From NCBI GenBank assembly GCA_965217825.1, contig OZ244571.1:1054001-1118000 (forward strand): a DNA stretch of 64,000 nucleotides, read 5' to 3'. Origin of the DNA: VXNE01 sp965217825 (lineage in GTDB: Bacteria > Pseudomonadota > Gammaproteobacteria > Pseudomonadales > Azotimanducaceae). Of the stretch, positions 9,901 to 19,900 are shown piece by piece (positions within the stretch are counted from its first letter, which is position 1; each line of letters begins with the position of its first letter). Under the pieces are notes generated by a model that saw only the letters and a program-made list of their open reading frames with translations, was not told the origin of the DNA and did no database searches. Position numbers and translations under genes: made by a program.

Positions 9901-10078
9901 GGGAGCGGGCTCGGAAAGCCGCATGGTGCTCGGCATCGTGGTGTTCTCCGGGGTGTCGCTCGCGACCTTCCTGACGCTGTTCATCGTGCCGTCGTTCTAC
10001 GCGCTGCTCGCGCGGCGGACCGGGTCGCCGCAATCCGTGTCGCGCCGGCTGGCGAGCCACCTGGGAAGCGCCCGTTAG
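6983..10078 (+). CDS. RND efflux permease, HAE1 family
   Basis: The 1031-residue protein has the AcrB/MexB-type length and layout: TM1 near the start (SVKRPVFATVISLAL), a first porter domain, TM2-6, TM7 (about 520-545), a second porter domain and TM8-12. The proton-relay aspartates in TM4 are visible at D400-D401 (LVVDDAIVVLENI). It would export drugs or other hydrophobic compounds by proton antiport with the adjacent adaptor. The last 231 bases are duplicated exactly at 27133-27363. A GC-rich hairpin follows the stop. The converging hsdR gene ends at 10393. Confidence 0.93.
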   Translation: MWLSDTSVKRPVFATVISLALLAFGVLSFNLLPLREYPDVTPPVISISTSYPGASSDVIESRVTTVIEDQISGIEGVKAVRSSSTDGSSRINLEFDLDRDIDAAANDVRDRVSRAVRWLPEDARPPEIRKQDSDARPAMYINVRSSVLNRMELTDYTERYIADRFAAIPGVANAGVRGARPAMRIWVDRLALAARNLTVTDIESALRRENLELPAGRLETVDRELTVRLARGYESAEDFRGLVVARGEDGHLVRLGEVATVEVAPLDHRSIFRANGLPTVSIGIIKQSKANTLKTLEQVAAEIDKINDAIPDHMRVTKGSDDSVFIRAAINSVYRTIAVTTVLVSLVILVFLGSFRTMAIPVVTIPVCLVSAFIALAAFGFTVNLITLLALVLSIGLVVDDAIVVLENIHRRIEEGETPLVAAYNGTRQVGFAVIATTAVLVAVFTPIMFLTDNIGVIFGELAVTIAAAVVFSSVLALSLTPVMCSKFLRASGRENRLAGWINGGFSRLRQGYISVLRVLIRHRWVAVLAAAGTLAGAYFLLDAVPREYVPEEDQGAFMAMFSGPEGMGIERMKREALKLELPARQMIDEGLAQVVVMAVPGWGGNSSNSGVIMVVMKPWGEREISTRDAAARVNAAWRNIPDVRAFAFVRSGLSRRGGGRPVQFVLGGPDYETLAEWRDLIFDRSREFPGLQRVDSDLKETQPQAVVRIDKNRAASLGVSVQNIGRTLSTMMSEQRITTYVKDGEEYDVILQARDDQRATAQDLSNIYVRSDSTGELVPLANLIHVDERAAPGSLNRYNRLRAVTITASLAPGTVLGEALEFLERVVRESFPDEARIDYQGESLEYKETSGSLALTFGLALLIVFLVLAAQFESFVHPLVILVTVPLAVAGALLGLYLTGLSINIFSQIGIVMLIGIAAKNGVLIVEFINQMRDAGRAFEEAIIEASGIRLRPVVMTTISTIMGSIPLILATGAGSESRMVLGIVVFSGVSLATFLTLFIVPSFYALLARRTGSPQSVSRRLASHLGSAR

Positions 10079-10081
10079 CCG
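9848..10081 (+). repeat. Left copy of a 234-bp perfect direct repeat
   Basis: These 234 bases, covering the last 77 codons of the RND permease, its stop codon and three further bases, recur without a mismatch at 27133-27366 in the same orientation. Together the copies bracket 17 kb of restriction-modification and other accessory genes. This copy belongs to the intact gene. Confidence 0.95.
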
Positions 10082-10096
10082 ACGCCGGCGGCGTCG
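10080..10096 (+). terminator. GC-rich hairpin after the RND permease
   Basis: CGACGCC-GGC-GGCGTCG is a 7-bp perfect stem with a 3-base loop, one base after the stop codon. No U-run follows, so intrinsic termination is uncertain. The region 10097-10392 between it and hsdR holds no recognisable gene. Confidence 0.4.
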
Positions 10097-10392
10097 ACTA
10101 CCCTTCGAAGAGATTTTGGAAATGGCGAGCCCAGGTTCCAAGGTGCTACACCCGCGCCCCGTGGAGTTTGCCGAAAAATACCGCGTTCCCTGCGCGTGCT
10201 GTCCGCCTTCCGCGAGGAAGAGGGTACGTTTATCACCACGGAGGAAAAGGATATGGAACAGTCCGTCGTATCGGGCATCGCGTATTTCGCGCGACGAAGC
10301 CTATTAAGGCGCGAACTGCTCTTGCCCAATGCATGTTCAATGCTTCGGCCTCCTTTAGCGATAGGCTCTTGGCGACCTAAAGAACGGTGACC

Positions 10393-13300
10393 TTAGCCGG
10401 CGTCGGCCAAGGGTTCGGGCTGAAGGGCTTTCAACTTCTCGAAGATCCCCTCGATCACGTTGCTCTTGCCGGCGAACAACGCCTCGGGACCGCCGGCGTG
10501 CACACTGCTGAATGGCGCCTCGTAGAGCGCGGACGGCTCCATGACACCCCGTGCCGTGAGTTGGTCGATGATCATCTCGACGAAACGAATTTGCGGCGTG
10601 GTCAGGGTTCGGTTGGAGAGGAACTCCGAGAAGGCCTCCTGGGCGGCGGCCCGGTCCATCCCCACCATGCCGCGCACGAGATGGGCCAGTGAGGGCGAGT
10701 AGTTGCGCGCCAGAAGGCCCGTCAACAACGTCTCGCCGTCGTCCTCGCCGATCTCGACCAGCGTCTGCTCCAACCCGCGCAGATCGGTGGCTGTGAGCGG
10801 CTGGTTCGTCCGGAGCCGATGGATCACGATGTGGTCGAGATGGTCCTTCAGGTACTCCTGCACCTTCTTCTCGTATTGAATCCCGGTCATCTTCGGCAGA
10901 TCGACGGCTGCGTCCTCGCGCACGCCCATGATCTCGTCCTGGAATGCGGTGTGGACAACCTTGCGCGTCTTCTTGTCCAGGAAGGGCACCAAGCCACGCA
11001 GGCGCAGCCGCAGTTCCTCGAGGTCGTTCAGGGCGATGCCTTCCCAGAAGGCGTTCTCTTGTACCGACGCAAGGTAGGCGAGCTGAGCTGTCACCGCGGG
11101 AATCGTGCTCTTCTCTTCGAGCATCATGGCGATCTCCACCACTCGCCGGCGGTGCCGCTCGAATGCGCCGGCATCGCCCTCGGCCAGGGCCAGTTGCATC
11201 GTCAGCGCCGTGAGATCGAACAGGCGGGACTCGATGTCGTCGGTCTCGATCTCGCTGGGCAGTCCGGCGACCTCGCTCTGCAGGAGCTCCACGTCGGACG
11301 CCGTGAGCTGCTCCCAAGACTTCCGTTCCCGGAAACGCTCGACGGCTTCGAGGTGCATTCGAACGATGAAGTTCTCGGGGTTCATCGCCGCCACCTGACC
11401 GTGGAGTTCCGTCGTCAACGCCCCGGCCAGCGCCACCTCCGGGTCCAGGTCGGGCTTGGCCTGGAGGTGGGTCAGCACCTGCACACGTGATCCAAAAAGC
11501 CGGGCGCGCAGGGGAATGGGCGCGCTGACCTCGATTCCCTCCGGACGCTCGCGGAAGAAGTCGAAGTTGAAGCAGAAGTCGAAAACGCGGAAGTCGTGCT
11601 TGTCGTCCCCGGGTCCGAACAGATCCGGACACAGGCGCGTCCCCCGCCCGATCATCTGCCAGAACTTGATCCTCGAATAGACTGGCTTGAAGAAGACCAG
11701 GTTGGCGACCTCGGGCACGTCGATGCCGGTGTCGAGCATGTCCACGGAAATCGCGATGTGCGGCGCCTCGTCCTTCCGGGTGAAGTCGTCGAGCAGGCTC
11801 TGCGCGTACGTGGCGTGGTGATCGATGACGCGGGCGAAGTGACCGGCGTGCTGCGGATAGTGGTGGTCGAACCGTTCTTCGATGAACTTCGCATGGTCGT
11901 GATTGCGCGCGAAGATGATGGTCTTGGCCAGTCGGTCGCCGCCCTCCACCGCGTGGCCGTGCTCCATGAGATGTTGCAGCACCTTGTCGACCGTGTCGGT
12001 GTTGAAGAGCCAACTGTTGATGGCGGACGCATTGACCCGGTCCGGCAACGCGCCGCCGTCCTCGTCGTCGCCCCAGTCGAGGCCCTCCCACTGCGCCTGC
12101 TCCTCCTCGCTGAGCGAGTCGTAGTCGATGCCCTCGCGCGGGAACCGGAGATCGACCTGCTGAACCTTCGGTGGCACGAGAAAGCCGTCCGCCACCGCGG
12201 TCGCGAGTTCGTACGCGTCCGTGGGCACGCCCTGCTCCAGATCGAAGAGTTCGTAGGTGTTCCGGTCGACCTGGTCCCGAGGCGTCGCGGTCAGGCCCAC
12301 GAGCAGCGAGTCGAAATACCGAAAGATGGCCCCGTACTTCTGGTACACCGACCGGTGCGCCTCGTCGATGATCACGAGGTCGAAATGCCCCACCCCGAAG
12401 CGCGCCTCCGCGCCCGTCGTCTCGTTGATCAGCCCCATCATCGTCGGATAGGTGCAAACGTAGACCCGGCCCGTCTTGTCCTTCTCGGTCACCAGGTTTA
12501 CAGGGCTCGACTCCGGCAGGTGGGTCTTGAACGCCCCCACCGCCTGTTTCACGAGCGACCTGCGATCCGCAAGAAACAGCGTCCTCTTCACCCACCCCGC
12601 CCGCTGCAGCAGATCTACGAGGGCAATCGCCACCCGAGTCTTGCCGCTACCGGTCGCCATCACCAGCAGCGCCTTGCGGCGCGCCTGCGAGAACTGTTCG
12701 CCGATGCTCCCGATGGCACGCTTCTGGTAGTACCGCTCGACAATGGCGTTCTTCACCCGGGCCACGTCCAGCGGCTCGCGGTGCTTCCGACGATGGAGAA
12801 GTGACGCCAGCTCATCCTTCTTGTGGAAGCCTGCCACCGCTCGCGGCGCGTAGACTTGGTCGTCCCAGAAGTAGGTCTCGTACCCGTTCGTGTAGTAGAT
12901 GATCGGGCGTTGGCCGTGCATGGCCTCCAGGCAGTCCGCATAGAGTTTTGCCTGCTGTCGTCCCACTGCCGGATCAACGGTGGTCTTTTTCGCCTCGGCC
13001 ACGGCCAAAGGCTTGCCGTCATCTCCCCACAGGACGTAGTCGGCGTAACCGACCCCGGAGGCGTTCGGCATGCCGGCAACTTCGTACTCACGGTCGTGCT
13101 CCTGGTCGAGCGGCCAGCCAGCTCGTTGCAAAGCCAAGTCGATAATCAGTCTGCGGGTCGTGCTCTCGTCCCAGTCATGGGTCTCCGGGACGTTGTCGTT
13201 CTCTGCCTTGATGGCGGCAAGCCGTTCACGGAGTGCCTCCAACTCGCCTTCGATCTCCCTGCGCGAGCCGTCGGCCGCGTCCAGTTGGCTCTTGAGAGCG

Positions 13301-13779
13301 TCCAGTTCTTCGACGCTGGCCGGCGTGGCGCCGGGTTCCAGTATGGGGACAAGGGCCTCATCAAAGGTCTTGCCGTGAAGGTTTTCCGATCCCTTCCGCA
13401 GATAAGTGCGGCCCGCCCAGTAGAGGACATGCGCCAGCTCGCGCACTACGTTCAATGCTTGTTGCGGCGTCGGTGTCTTGTTGCCGTGCACCGCGACGTT
13501 GCCCGCCTGCCGGATGTACTCCGCTTTCCGCCACACGACCTCGGGCACGACCGCTCGGAAGGCGGACTCGCTGAGGTAGGCATCCAGGTTTATGACCTTT
13601 GGCGGGCTCAGGGCCTTCTCGACCTTGTAGACACGTTTGACCATGCGCTCCAGCGCATGCCTCGCATGGAAGCAAGACGCCCGCGGGTCGCCGTACACGT
13701 GCTGTTCCGCATAGCTCGCGCTCTCCGCCACATGCAGGAACTCCTGCTTCAGGAAGGCGAAGTTGGCGGAGATTTCCAT
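10393..13779 (-). CDS. hsdR: Type I restriction enzyme, R subunit
   Basis: HsdR translocates and cuts unmodified DNA in complex with HsdM and HsdS. Domains in order: an N-terminal DUF4145-like helical region (about 1-130), a short coiled coil (about 165-195), a PD-(D/E)xK nuclease (D247, E262, K264 in EAKK), a superfamily 2 helicase with Walker A ATGSGKT (K380) and DEAH box (472-475), motif III GLTATPRD, motif VI MIGRGTRLC, and a C-terminal helical domain for complex assembly. At 1128 residues it is full length and resembles the EcoEI type. The start ATG lies 6 bases after the hsdS stop, so the three genes form one operon in the order M-S-R. Confidence 0.95.
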   Translation of the reverse strand: MEISANFAFLKQEFLHVAESASYAEQHVYGDPRASCFHARHALERMVKRVYKVEKALSPPKVINLDAYLSESAFRAVVPEVVWRKAEYIRQAGNVAVHGNKTPTPQQALNVVRELAHVLYWAGRTYLRKGSENLHGKTFDEALVPILEPGATPASVEELDALKSQLDAADGSRREIEGELEALRERLAAIKAENDNVPETHDWDESTTRRLIIDLALQRAGWPLDQEHDREYEVAGMPNASGVGYADYVLWGDDGKPLAVAEAKKTTVDPAVGRQQAKLYADCLEAMHGQRPIIYYTNGYETYFWDDQVYAPRAVAGFHKKDELASLLHRRKHREPLDVARVKNAIVERYYQKRAIGSIGEQFSQARRKALLVMATGSGKTRVAIALVDLLQRAGWVKRTLFLADRRSLVKQAVGAFKTHLPESSPVNLVTEKDKTGRVYVCTYPTMMGLINETTGAEARFGVGHFDLVIIDEAHRSVYQKYGAIFRYFDSLLVGLTATPRDQVDRNTYELFDLEQGVPTDAYELATAVADGFLVPPKVQQVDLRFPREGIDYDSLSEEEQAQWEGLDWGDDEDGGALPDRVNASAINSWLFNTDTVDKVLQHLMEHGHAVEGGDRLAKTIIFARNHDHAKFIEERFDHHYPQHAGHFARVIDHHATYAQSLLDDFTRKDEAPHIAISVDMLDTGIDVPEVANLVFFKPVYSRIKFWQMIGRGTRLCPDLFGPGDDKHDFRVFDFCFNFDFFRERPEGIEVSAPIPLRARLFGSRVQVLTHLQAKPDLDPEVALAGALTTELHGQVAAMNPENFIVRMHLEAVERFRERKSWEQLTASDVELLQSEVAGLPSEIETDDIESRLFDLTALTMQLALAEGDAGAFERHRRRVVEIAMMLEEKSTIPAVTAQLAYLASVQENAFWEGIALNDLEELRLRLRGLVPFLDKKTRKVVHTAFQDEIMGVREDAAVDLPKMTGIQYEKKVQEYLKDHLDHIVIHRLRTNQPLTATDLRGLEQTLVEIGEDDGETLLTGLLARNYSPSLAHLVRGMVGMDRAAAQEAFSEFLSNRTLTTPQIRFVEMIIDQLTARGVMEPSALYEAPFSSVHAGGPEALFAGKSNVIEGIFEKLKALQPEPLADAG

Positions 13780-13785
13780 GGCGGA

Positions 13786-14985
13786 TCAGAGGTCGCCCCG
13801 GAAGGCGCGGGATTGCAGGGAGTCGAAGAGGGTGTCGAGTTCGGCAAGATGGGCTCGCTTTCGGACCTTCTGGCGCTCCACGGACTGGACGATGGCGGCA
13901 AACCGATGTTGGAGGTCGAGTGATGGGAGTTGAATTTCGGAGCCGCCCACTTTCGAGACGGAGATTGTGTTCAACCCTGACGTAGTTCTGGATGTACCAA
14001 TGAGACTCCTACGACCTCCAGGTGAATTGATGAAATTCTCCACGTAGATGGGAGACGCCTTCGACCGGTCACACCGAAGGCGTATCAGGTGGTTCTGATG
14101 GACGCATTGGTCGATAGATCCGTCCCATCGAGCGCAACGGCCGATCTCTGCCTTGTTCCCATGCCCCTCGACAATCAATATGTCTTCATAGTCGAGGGAT
14201 GTGCGCAGCAGTTCGGATTCGGTCAAACGAATCGTTTTGATTTTGTCGAGCTCCAGGAATCCGCGAAACACGTTGGCAACCCTAAGGTACGGACGTTCTA
14301 TGGGGAGCGACCGTCGCTTCGATGTAACTTGCAGTCCTCCTTGAATACTCCCGATTCTGGAAACCGTCGTCACTTCCCACCCCATCGGATTGGTGGCGGG
14401 ATCGCCGAACATGTCGAGGAAGATGGATTGGAGGAGGGTGTCGAGCTGAGCGAGGGCCTCGCGGCGCTTGGCCCGCAAGGCGTCCGCCGCATCCAGAATC
14501 CTCGCAATCCGCTTCTGCTCGGCGAGAGGCGGAATGGGGATTTGGACCGAAGCGATAAAATCGGCAGGAACCCTGCGCTGACCGGCAGCCCCTCTCATCT
14601 TCATCGCTCCTGCGGTGCGTAGCCACGGTACGCGCAGGATGTTGAACAAATAGGGGCCTGTGACCCTCTCGGACGGCCTGAACACATGAAACTCAGTCGT
14701 TCCGAAGCCCAACTCATGCGGGAGATTGTCGGCAAGAGCCATCTTTCCGTTCTCGAAACATGGCGTTATTTTGGCGACCAAGACGTCACCGCGCATGAAT
14801 GGCGTGTACCCCTTAGACACCTCGGAGAAGGGCCGTTCTTCGTGGTCTACAATGCTCATCGATTCTTCAGACACTGCAGCCATAGGCACGAAGCTCACTT
14901 TGTCATTCAAGTCGGGCCGGTCGGTCGAAGCAAGCCTTGGGTTAACTTGGGCGACTTCACCAATTTCCTGGGCGTGCCACCTCAT
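13786..14985 (-). CDS. hsdS: Type I restriction-modification specificity subunit
   Basis: HsdS determines the bipartite DNA target. The 399-residue protein has two target-recognition domains: the first about 10-150, ending in IPIPPLAEQKRIARILD, the second about 200-365, ending in LPSLDLQHRFAAIV. Each is followed by a conserved helical spacer (DALRAKRREALAQLD; KVRKRAHLAELD). The pseudo-twofold arrangement is complete. The start ATG overlaps the hsdM stop (ATGA), which implies translational coupling. The recognition sequence cannot be read from the protein. Confidence 0.93.
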   Translation of the reverse strand: MRWHAQEIGEVAQVNPRLASTDRPDLNDKVSFVPMAAVSEESMSIVDHEERPFSEVSKGYTPFMRGDVLVAKITPCFENGKMALADNLPHELGFGTTEFHVFRPSERVTGPYLFNILRVPWLRTAGAMKMRGAAGQRRVPADFIASVQIPIPPLAEQKRIARILDAADALRAKRREALAQLDTLLQSIFLDMFGDPATNPMGWEVTTVSRIGSIQGGLQVTSKRRSLPIERPYLRVANVFRGFLELDKIKTIRLTESELLRTSLDYEDILIVEGHGNKAEIGRCARWDGSIDQCVHQNHLIRLRCDRSKASPIYVENFINSPGGRRSLIGTSRTTSGLNTISVSKVGGSEIQLPSLDLQHRFAAIVQSVERQKVRKRAHLAELDTLFDSLQSRAFRGDL

Positions 14986-16472
14986 TGGAGTAATCTGGCC
15001 AGTTCCGCGCGTCCGCTAGCGATCTCATTTTCCAGTTTCGCCAGTCGCTCTAGGACCACCTTCGGGGAGTCGTACTGAACCGCCTCGTACTCCACTTCCT
15101 TGTAACGGTTGATAGAGAGGTCGTAGTCGTTGACCGCGATCTCGGCCTTGGGCACGAGGAAACTCTGATCCGTCCGCGCCCGCTTGCGCTCCGCCTCGCG
15201 GTTCCGCCAGCGGGTAAGAATGTCAGCAAGGTCGCTATTGTCCGGTTGCGGTATGCGCTTGTCGTCCAAAGAATAGCCGTCCGCCTGCATGTCGTAGAAC
15301 CAGACGTCGTCCGTACCTCCGGAGTTGGTCTTGGTGAAGACCAGGATGGCGGTAGAAACGCCGGCATAAGGTCTGAAGACGCCGGAGGGCATGGAGACGA
15401 TGGCTTCGAGCTTCTGCTCCTCGACCAGAATCCTGCGCAGAGTCCTGTGCGCTCTGCTCGACCCGAAGAGTACGCCGTCGGGCACGATGACGGCGGCGCG
15501 GCCGCCAGTCTGGAGCAGGCGCAGGAACAGGGCCAGGAATAGCAGCTCGGTCTTTTTCGTTTTGACGACTTGCTGCAGGTCCCTAGCGGTGGACTCGTAG
15601 TCGAGACTGCCCGCAAACGGCGGATTGGCGAGGACGAGCGAGTACCGTTCCGCATCGTCTCCGCCTGCCGCTATGTCGATCTGGGCCAGCGAGTCCCGGT
15701 AGCGGATGTCCGGATTCTCGATGCCGTGCAGTAGCATGTTCATGCTGCCGATGCGGAGCATGGTGGTGTCGAAGTCGTAGCCGTGGAAGGTGCCCTCGTT
15801 GAACCGGCGGCGGGCTCGGGCGTCCTTGTAAATGCTGTCGCCGTGGTGCTCGACGAGATATTCGGAGGCCGCGACAAGAAAGCCGGCGGTACCGCAAGCC
15901 GGATCGCAGATGACGTCGTTCGGCGTGGGCGCGGTCATGTCCACCATCAGCTTGATGATGTGGCGCGGCGTGCGGAACTGCCCGTTCTGGCCGGCAGTCG
16001 CGATCTTGCCGAGCATGTATTCGTAGAGATCGCCCTTCGTGTCGCGGTCGGCCATATCGATGTCGTCGAGTTGGTCGACCACATTGGCCAGTACCCGGGC
16101 CGTGGGCATCATGAAGAGGGCGTCCTGCATGTGATGGGTGTAGTTCGATCCCTCGTCCGATCCCCCCGTCAGGCCTATTGATTTGATGAAGGGGAACACC
16201 CCGTCGCGGACTGTCTCGAACATCTGTTCCGGCGCAAGTTCCTTGAACCGTGACCAACGCAGAGCCTCTTGGTGGGGGTTGAACACTGGCTCCTCGACTG
16301 GCTGGCCCGTGCGGGCGGCCTGACGCTCCTTGCGCGTATGCCACTCGTCCAGATCCTTAATGAAGAGCAAGTACGTGAGCTGCTCGATGACGGAAAGCGG
16401 GTTCGAAATGCCTCCGGACCACATGGTGTTCCAGATTCGGTCGACTTTGGACTTCAGCTCACCGGTGATCAT
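14982..16472 (-). CDS. hsdM: Type I restriction-modification DNA methyltransferase
   Basis: An N6-adenine methyltransferase of 496 residues. The N-terminal helical domain (about 1-140) includes the common INPLSVIEQLTYLLFIKDL-type segment. The S-adenosylmethionine motif DPACGTAGF is at 190-198 and the catalytic NPPF at 283-286. The C-terminus (about 465-496, LERLAKLENEIASGRAELARLL) is a coiled coil that contacts HsdS. First gene of the operon; its promoter must lie in the 450-base region shared with the divergent gene starting at 16924. Confidence 0.95.
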   Translation of the reverse strand: MITGELKSKVDRIWNTMWSGGISNPLSVIEQLTYLLFIKDLDEWHTRKERQAARTGQPVEEPVFNPHQEALRWSRFKELAPEQMFETVRDGVFPFIKSIGLTGGSDEGSNYTHHMQDALFMMPTARVLANVVDQLDDIDMADRDTKGDLYEYMLGKIATAGQNGQFRTPRHIIKLMVDMTAPTPNDVICDPACGTAGFLVAASEYLVEHHGDSIYKDARARRRFNEGTFHGYDFDTTMLRIGSMNMLLHGIENPDIRYRDSLAQIDIAAGGDDAERYSLVLANPPFAGSLDYESTARDLQQVVKTKKTELLFLALFLRLLQTGGRAAVIVPDGVLFGSSRAHRTLRRILVEEQKLEAIVSMPSGVFRPYAGVSTAILVFTKTNSGGTDDVWFYDMQADGYSLDDKRIPQPDNSDLADILTRWRNREAERKRARTDQSFLVPKAEIAVNDYDLSINRYKEVEYEAVQYDSPKVVLERLAKLENEIASGRAELARLLQ

Positions 16473-16623
16473 GATTCCATCTCGCCCGTCTCCACTATGT
16501 TCTTGAGCCGGCTAAACCTTTAGGTTCACCCCCGGGGACATGACGCTCGCTGGTGGTCGCTAGGTGCGACGGCTCCTTCGGACACCATAATACCAAGCGA
16601 TTTGTTGCGGCTTCGATGGTGGG

Positions 16624-16800
16624 TCACCGCGCGGCGATAAGCCAGCGGCGGTCTGGGCCGTCATATGGCGGTTGTTTGACGAAGGTGGCGAAGAGTCGTT
16701 TGGGGTGTTCCATAGCCGCCATCACTCTATGTTGGAAGTATGCGCGGACGGAGCGGGATCTTGGAGTGGCCCGCTGGAAAACACGGCCCAGTTCAGCCAT
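16624..16800 (-). CDS. Small open frame upstream of hsdM, unknown
   Basis: This 58-codon frame (ATG 16800, GGTGAG about 8 bases upstream) has an aromatic and basic composition (YFQHRVMAAMEHPKRLF, FVKQPPYDGPDRRW) that looks less random than the neighbouring frames. I recognise no family. It could be a small regulator of the operon, a fragment of a mobile gene or chance. The rest of 16473-16923 is intergenic and must contain the divergent promoters, but I could not pick out convincing -35/-10 elements. Confidence 0.25.
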   Translation of the reverse strand: MAELGRVFQRATPRSRSVRAYFQHRVMAAMEHPKRLFATFVKQPPYDGPDRRWLIAAR

Positions 16801-16923
16801 GCTCCCATCTCACCCGCCGGTCTTGGCCGTCGCGTGATGCACCGGTTCAACCACGGATCGACGACTGCTTTCAATGCCATGAGCCGTTACGACATACTTT
16901 CCGCATCTGCTCGGACATAGTCG

Positions 16924-19900
16924 ATGGCGGACGCACCGTTTTTCGCGATTGCCCTCGCCTTCGCCAAGAGCCTCGTTCTCGCGCCCATAAACTACATGGG
17001 CCGTCTTTTCGCCGAACGTAAAGCCGCCCGCCAAACCATCAACCCGGCCCTCCTAGACGAGCCGATCGCCAGTTCGTATGCGCGTGTAAGTAGTGCGTCA
17101 CCGCAACCCGGATGGTGGCAAGCGGTCTCGGCCGCTGCCGGTCGCGCCATCGTACGACCCAGTTTCCTTGCTAAGCTCGCAGTTCAGGATTGGCTCGCCG
17201 AAGCGGCAGTTGCCGATGCCTTCAAGAAGTTGACGAAGCTCCAAATCGTCGGCGGGGACACAAAGAGCTCTCCCCAACGAGCGTATTTGGCGCAACGCTA
17301 CTCCGACTTCACGGGCGAGAAGGCTGCCTTTGCCCATGGTCCGATCGACCGCCTAATCCAAGTCCTCGTCGCGGGTTGTAGCTACTCGTTGTCACCTTCG
17401 GATCGCTTCATCGCCGGCGCTTTCCAAGAGCTGTACGGCAAACTCAACCAGCGTTTCGATGCCCTCGAGGCTGATCGCGATGCTGAACTTCACGAGGCCA
17501 TCTCGGCACTCGAATCGTCTCCACGCAACTCCCAAACCGCCCGTGCCTCCCACGAACTCCACACCATTGTCTCACTCAGGACCTTCGATGAAGACTTAGC
17601 TCTAAAGCGGATCAGGCGACTGCTTGCACGCCTCGAAGCAGACCTTTTAGCAGCCGACCGGCAATGCAAGGAAGAGATCCGCCTCTGGGCAGCGCGCTTG
17701 CTGGCAACCAGAGGCGACACGCTGCACTTCGCTCAACAAATTCGGGACGACATTGAAGAGAACAACCCCGACGCGGATCTAGCCGCAATCGATGCGCTAG
17801 CCGCAGAGACCCAAGGCAATCCCGAGATCGCCATGCGCCTCATCCGCGACAAGCGCGATCCCGACTGTCGTTCGGTCCTCTTTCACCTGATGATCCGCCA
17901 CAAAGGATCAACCGAGGCACTCGAGTGGTTCGACCGCCAGCCCCAAAACGACGATGCCGGCTTCCTCTCGGCAGCTGGATGGTTAGCGTGGGCGATCTGC
18001 GTAGCCAAGGCCAGTGGACCAATCACGCTGTTGAGCCGCCTTCCTTTACTAGAAGTCCACTGGGAGGAGATACCTGGACTCGCACTACTTGAAGCGGCGA
18101 CAAACGCCGCAATGCTCATACCCGAGGAGCTTCGGGATGCCTTTTGGCAGCATTACCCGCTATATGCCGGAATACGTCCCCCGCAGGGCCACGACCCTCA
18201 AGCACACCACGAACGGGCAACCAAGTGCATCGCCTTCGTCCGTAAATCCGCCCGCGGCCGAGTTTCCGATGCTTGGGACGCTGAACTCGACGGATGGCAT
18301 CTCTGGCTGCAACTAATGGACCCGGATCCTGAGCATGCCAAGGAGGCACGCAATCACCTATCTCACCAGATGGCGGAAGGTGACAGGGCCGTTAACGCCG
18401 TCGCCTTCGCCCATGCTTTCGAAATAGAGTTCCCGACCGAGCCTCTTGCTCACCACCTCCGGGAGCGAGAGAGCCTTGGGGGACTCAACGATAGCGAGTT
18501 AGGGGCCGAGTTCCTCCTGAACCTGAAAATCATGACTCCCGCGGACTTCGCGGCGTACGTGACGACCAAACGCGAACGGCTCCTCCAAGTCCTCGTTCCA
18601 GAATTTGTCACGGCCGTGCACGTCCAGGCCGTTGCAGAGGCCGAGGGCCCGGAGATGGCAGAACAGCTAGTCCAAGAGTACGGAGACCTAATCGGCAGCG
18701 ACCAATCGAGCCGGCTTGGCGTGATGATCGCCGTGCAAGCGGGAGCCGACCCGCGAAGTCAACTGGAGGAAAACTATCGCCGCACAGACCAGCTCACTGA
18801 CCTAGTCAACCTAATCAACTTTCTGAAGCAGTCCAGCGACTACGAGGCATTGCAACCTTTGGCGCGTTCGCATTTCGCCCGCATCCGGAACGTCGCTAAT
18901 GCCCTTGATGTTGTGCAGTGCCTGCTCGATACCGACCCCCCCGATCACCAGTCTGCCATTCGCTTTCTTGACGATATTCCCGACCTGTTAGAACAGAGCC
19001 AAGACCTCGTCCTCGCTAAAGCACTAGCGCTCTTCCACGCTGGCCGTCTCCGTGACTCAAGAGAACTCAACGACGCGGTGCTGCGAGATCACATGCGCCC
19101 CGATAGCCTCCGGCTTGATCTCGGCCTCGCAATCGCGCTCGGTGACTGGGATCGCATCGGCGAGATCACGACCCGTGCGTGGGAGGCCCACAGTCACCTA
19201 GCACCCCACGACCTCATGCGATTTGCTCATGTTGCTGCCTCACAGGATCCGACGCCGGATCGCGCGCTGCAATTCGCGTCTGCTGCGGTCGCGGCTCGTG
19301 GAGACGACGCCGCAGTCTTGGCCGGTGCATATGGCCTTCATTTCAAGGTCGGCAGAGACCGAGACGCAGATCCGGCTTGGCTAGCGAAAGCAGTCGACCT
19401 CTCCTCGACAGCGGATGGCCCGATCTGGAAGTGTGACATTCACGAAGTCACGGCCAGCTGGTTACCCGAGCGCGAGGCTCGGGCGCGCGAGATTGAGGCG
19501 AAGTGGCTTGCGGGGGAGATTCCCATCGGTATGGTCGCTAGTTTCTTTAACGTTCCGCTCGCTCGACTATTCCTCCACACGACAGCTCAGAACGCAGTAC
19601 AACCGGACGGTAGGCGCCTCAGTGTTCTTCCCATCATCTCTGGTACGCACACTCCGGTCGACCTGCAACCAGCAATGACAGTCGGCCTAGAGATCACCTC
19701 GGTCTTCGTCCTCGCCTATCTGGACATCCTGGAACTTGCCATCGACTCGTTCGACCATGTCACGCTAGCGCCCAACACTATGGAGCGGCTTTTCTACGAG
19801 CGAACCGAAGCCGCCTTCCACCAGCCTTCACGCGTTGATTCCGCCAAGACCGCCTTACGCCTTCATCTCTCAGGCAACATCTTTGTCGAGGACGGACAGC

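Noticed and set aside
10097..10392. Short frames between the RND permease and hsdR
   Set aside because: No ribosome-binding site or family resemblance; treated as intergenic.
10355..12595. A 746-codon minus-strand frame
   Set aside because: Out-of-frame reading of hsdR on the same strand; the correct frame contains all helicase motifs.
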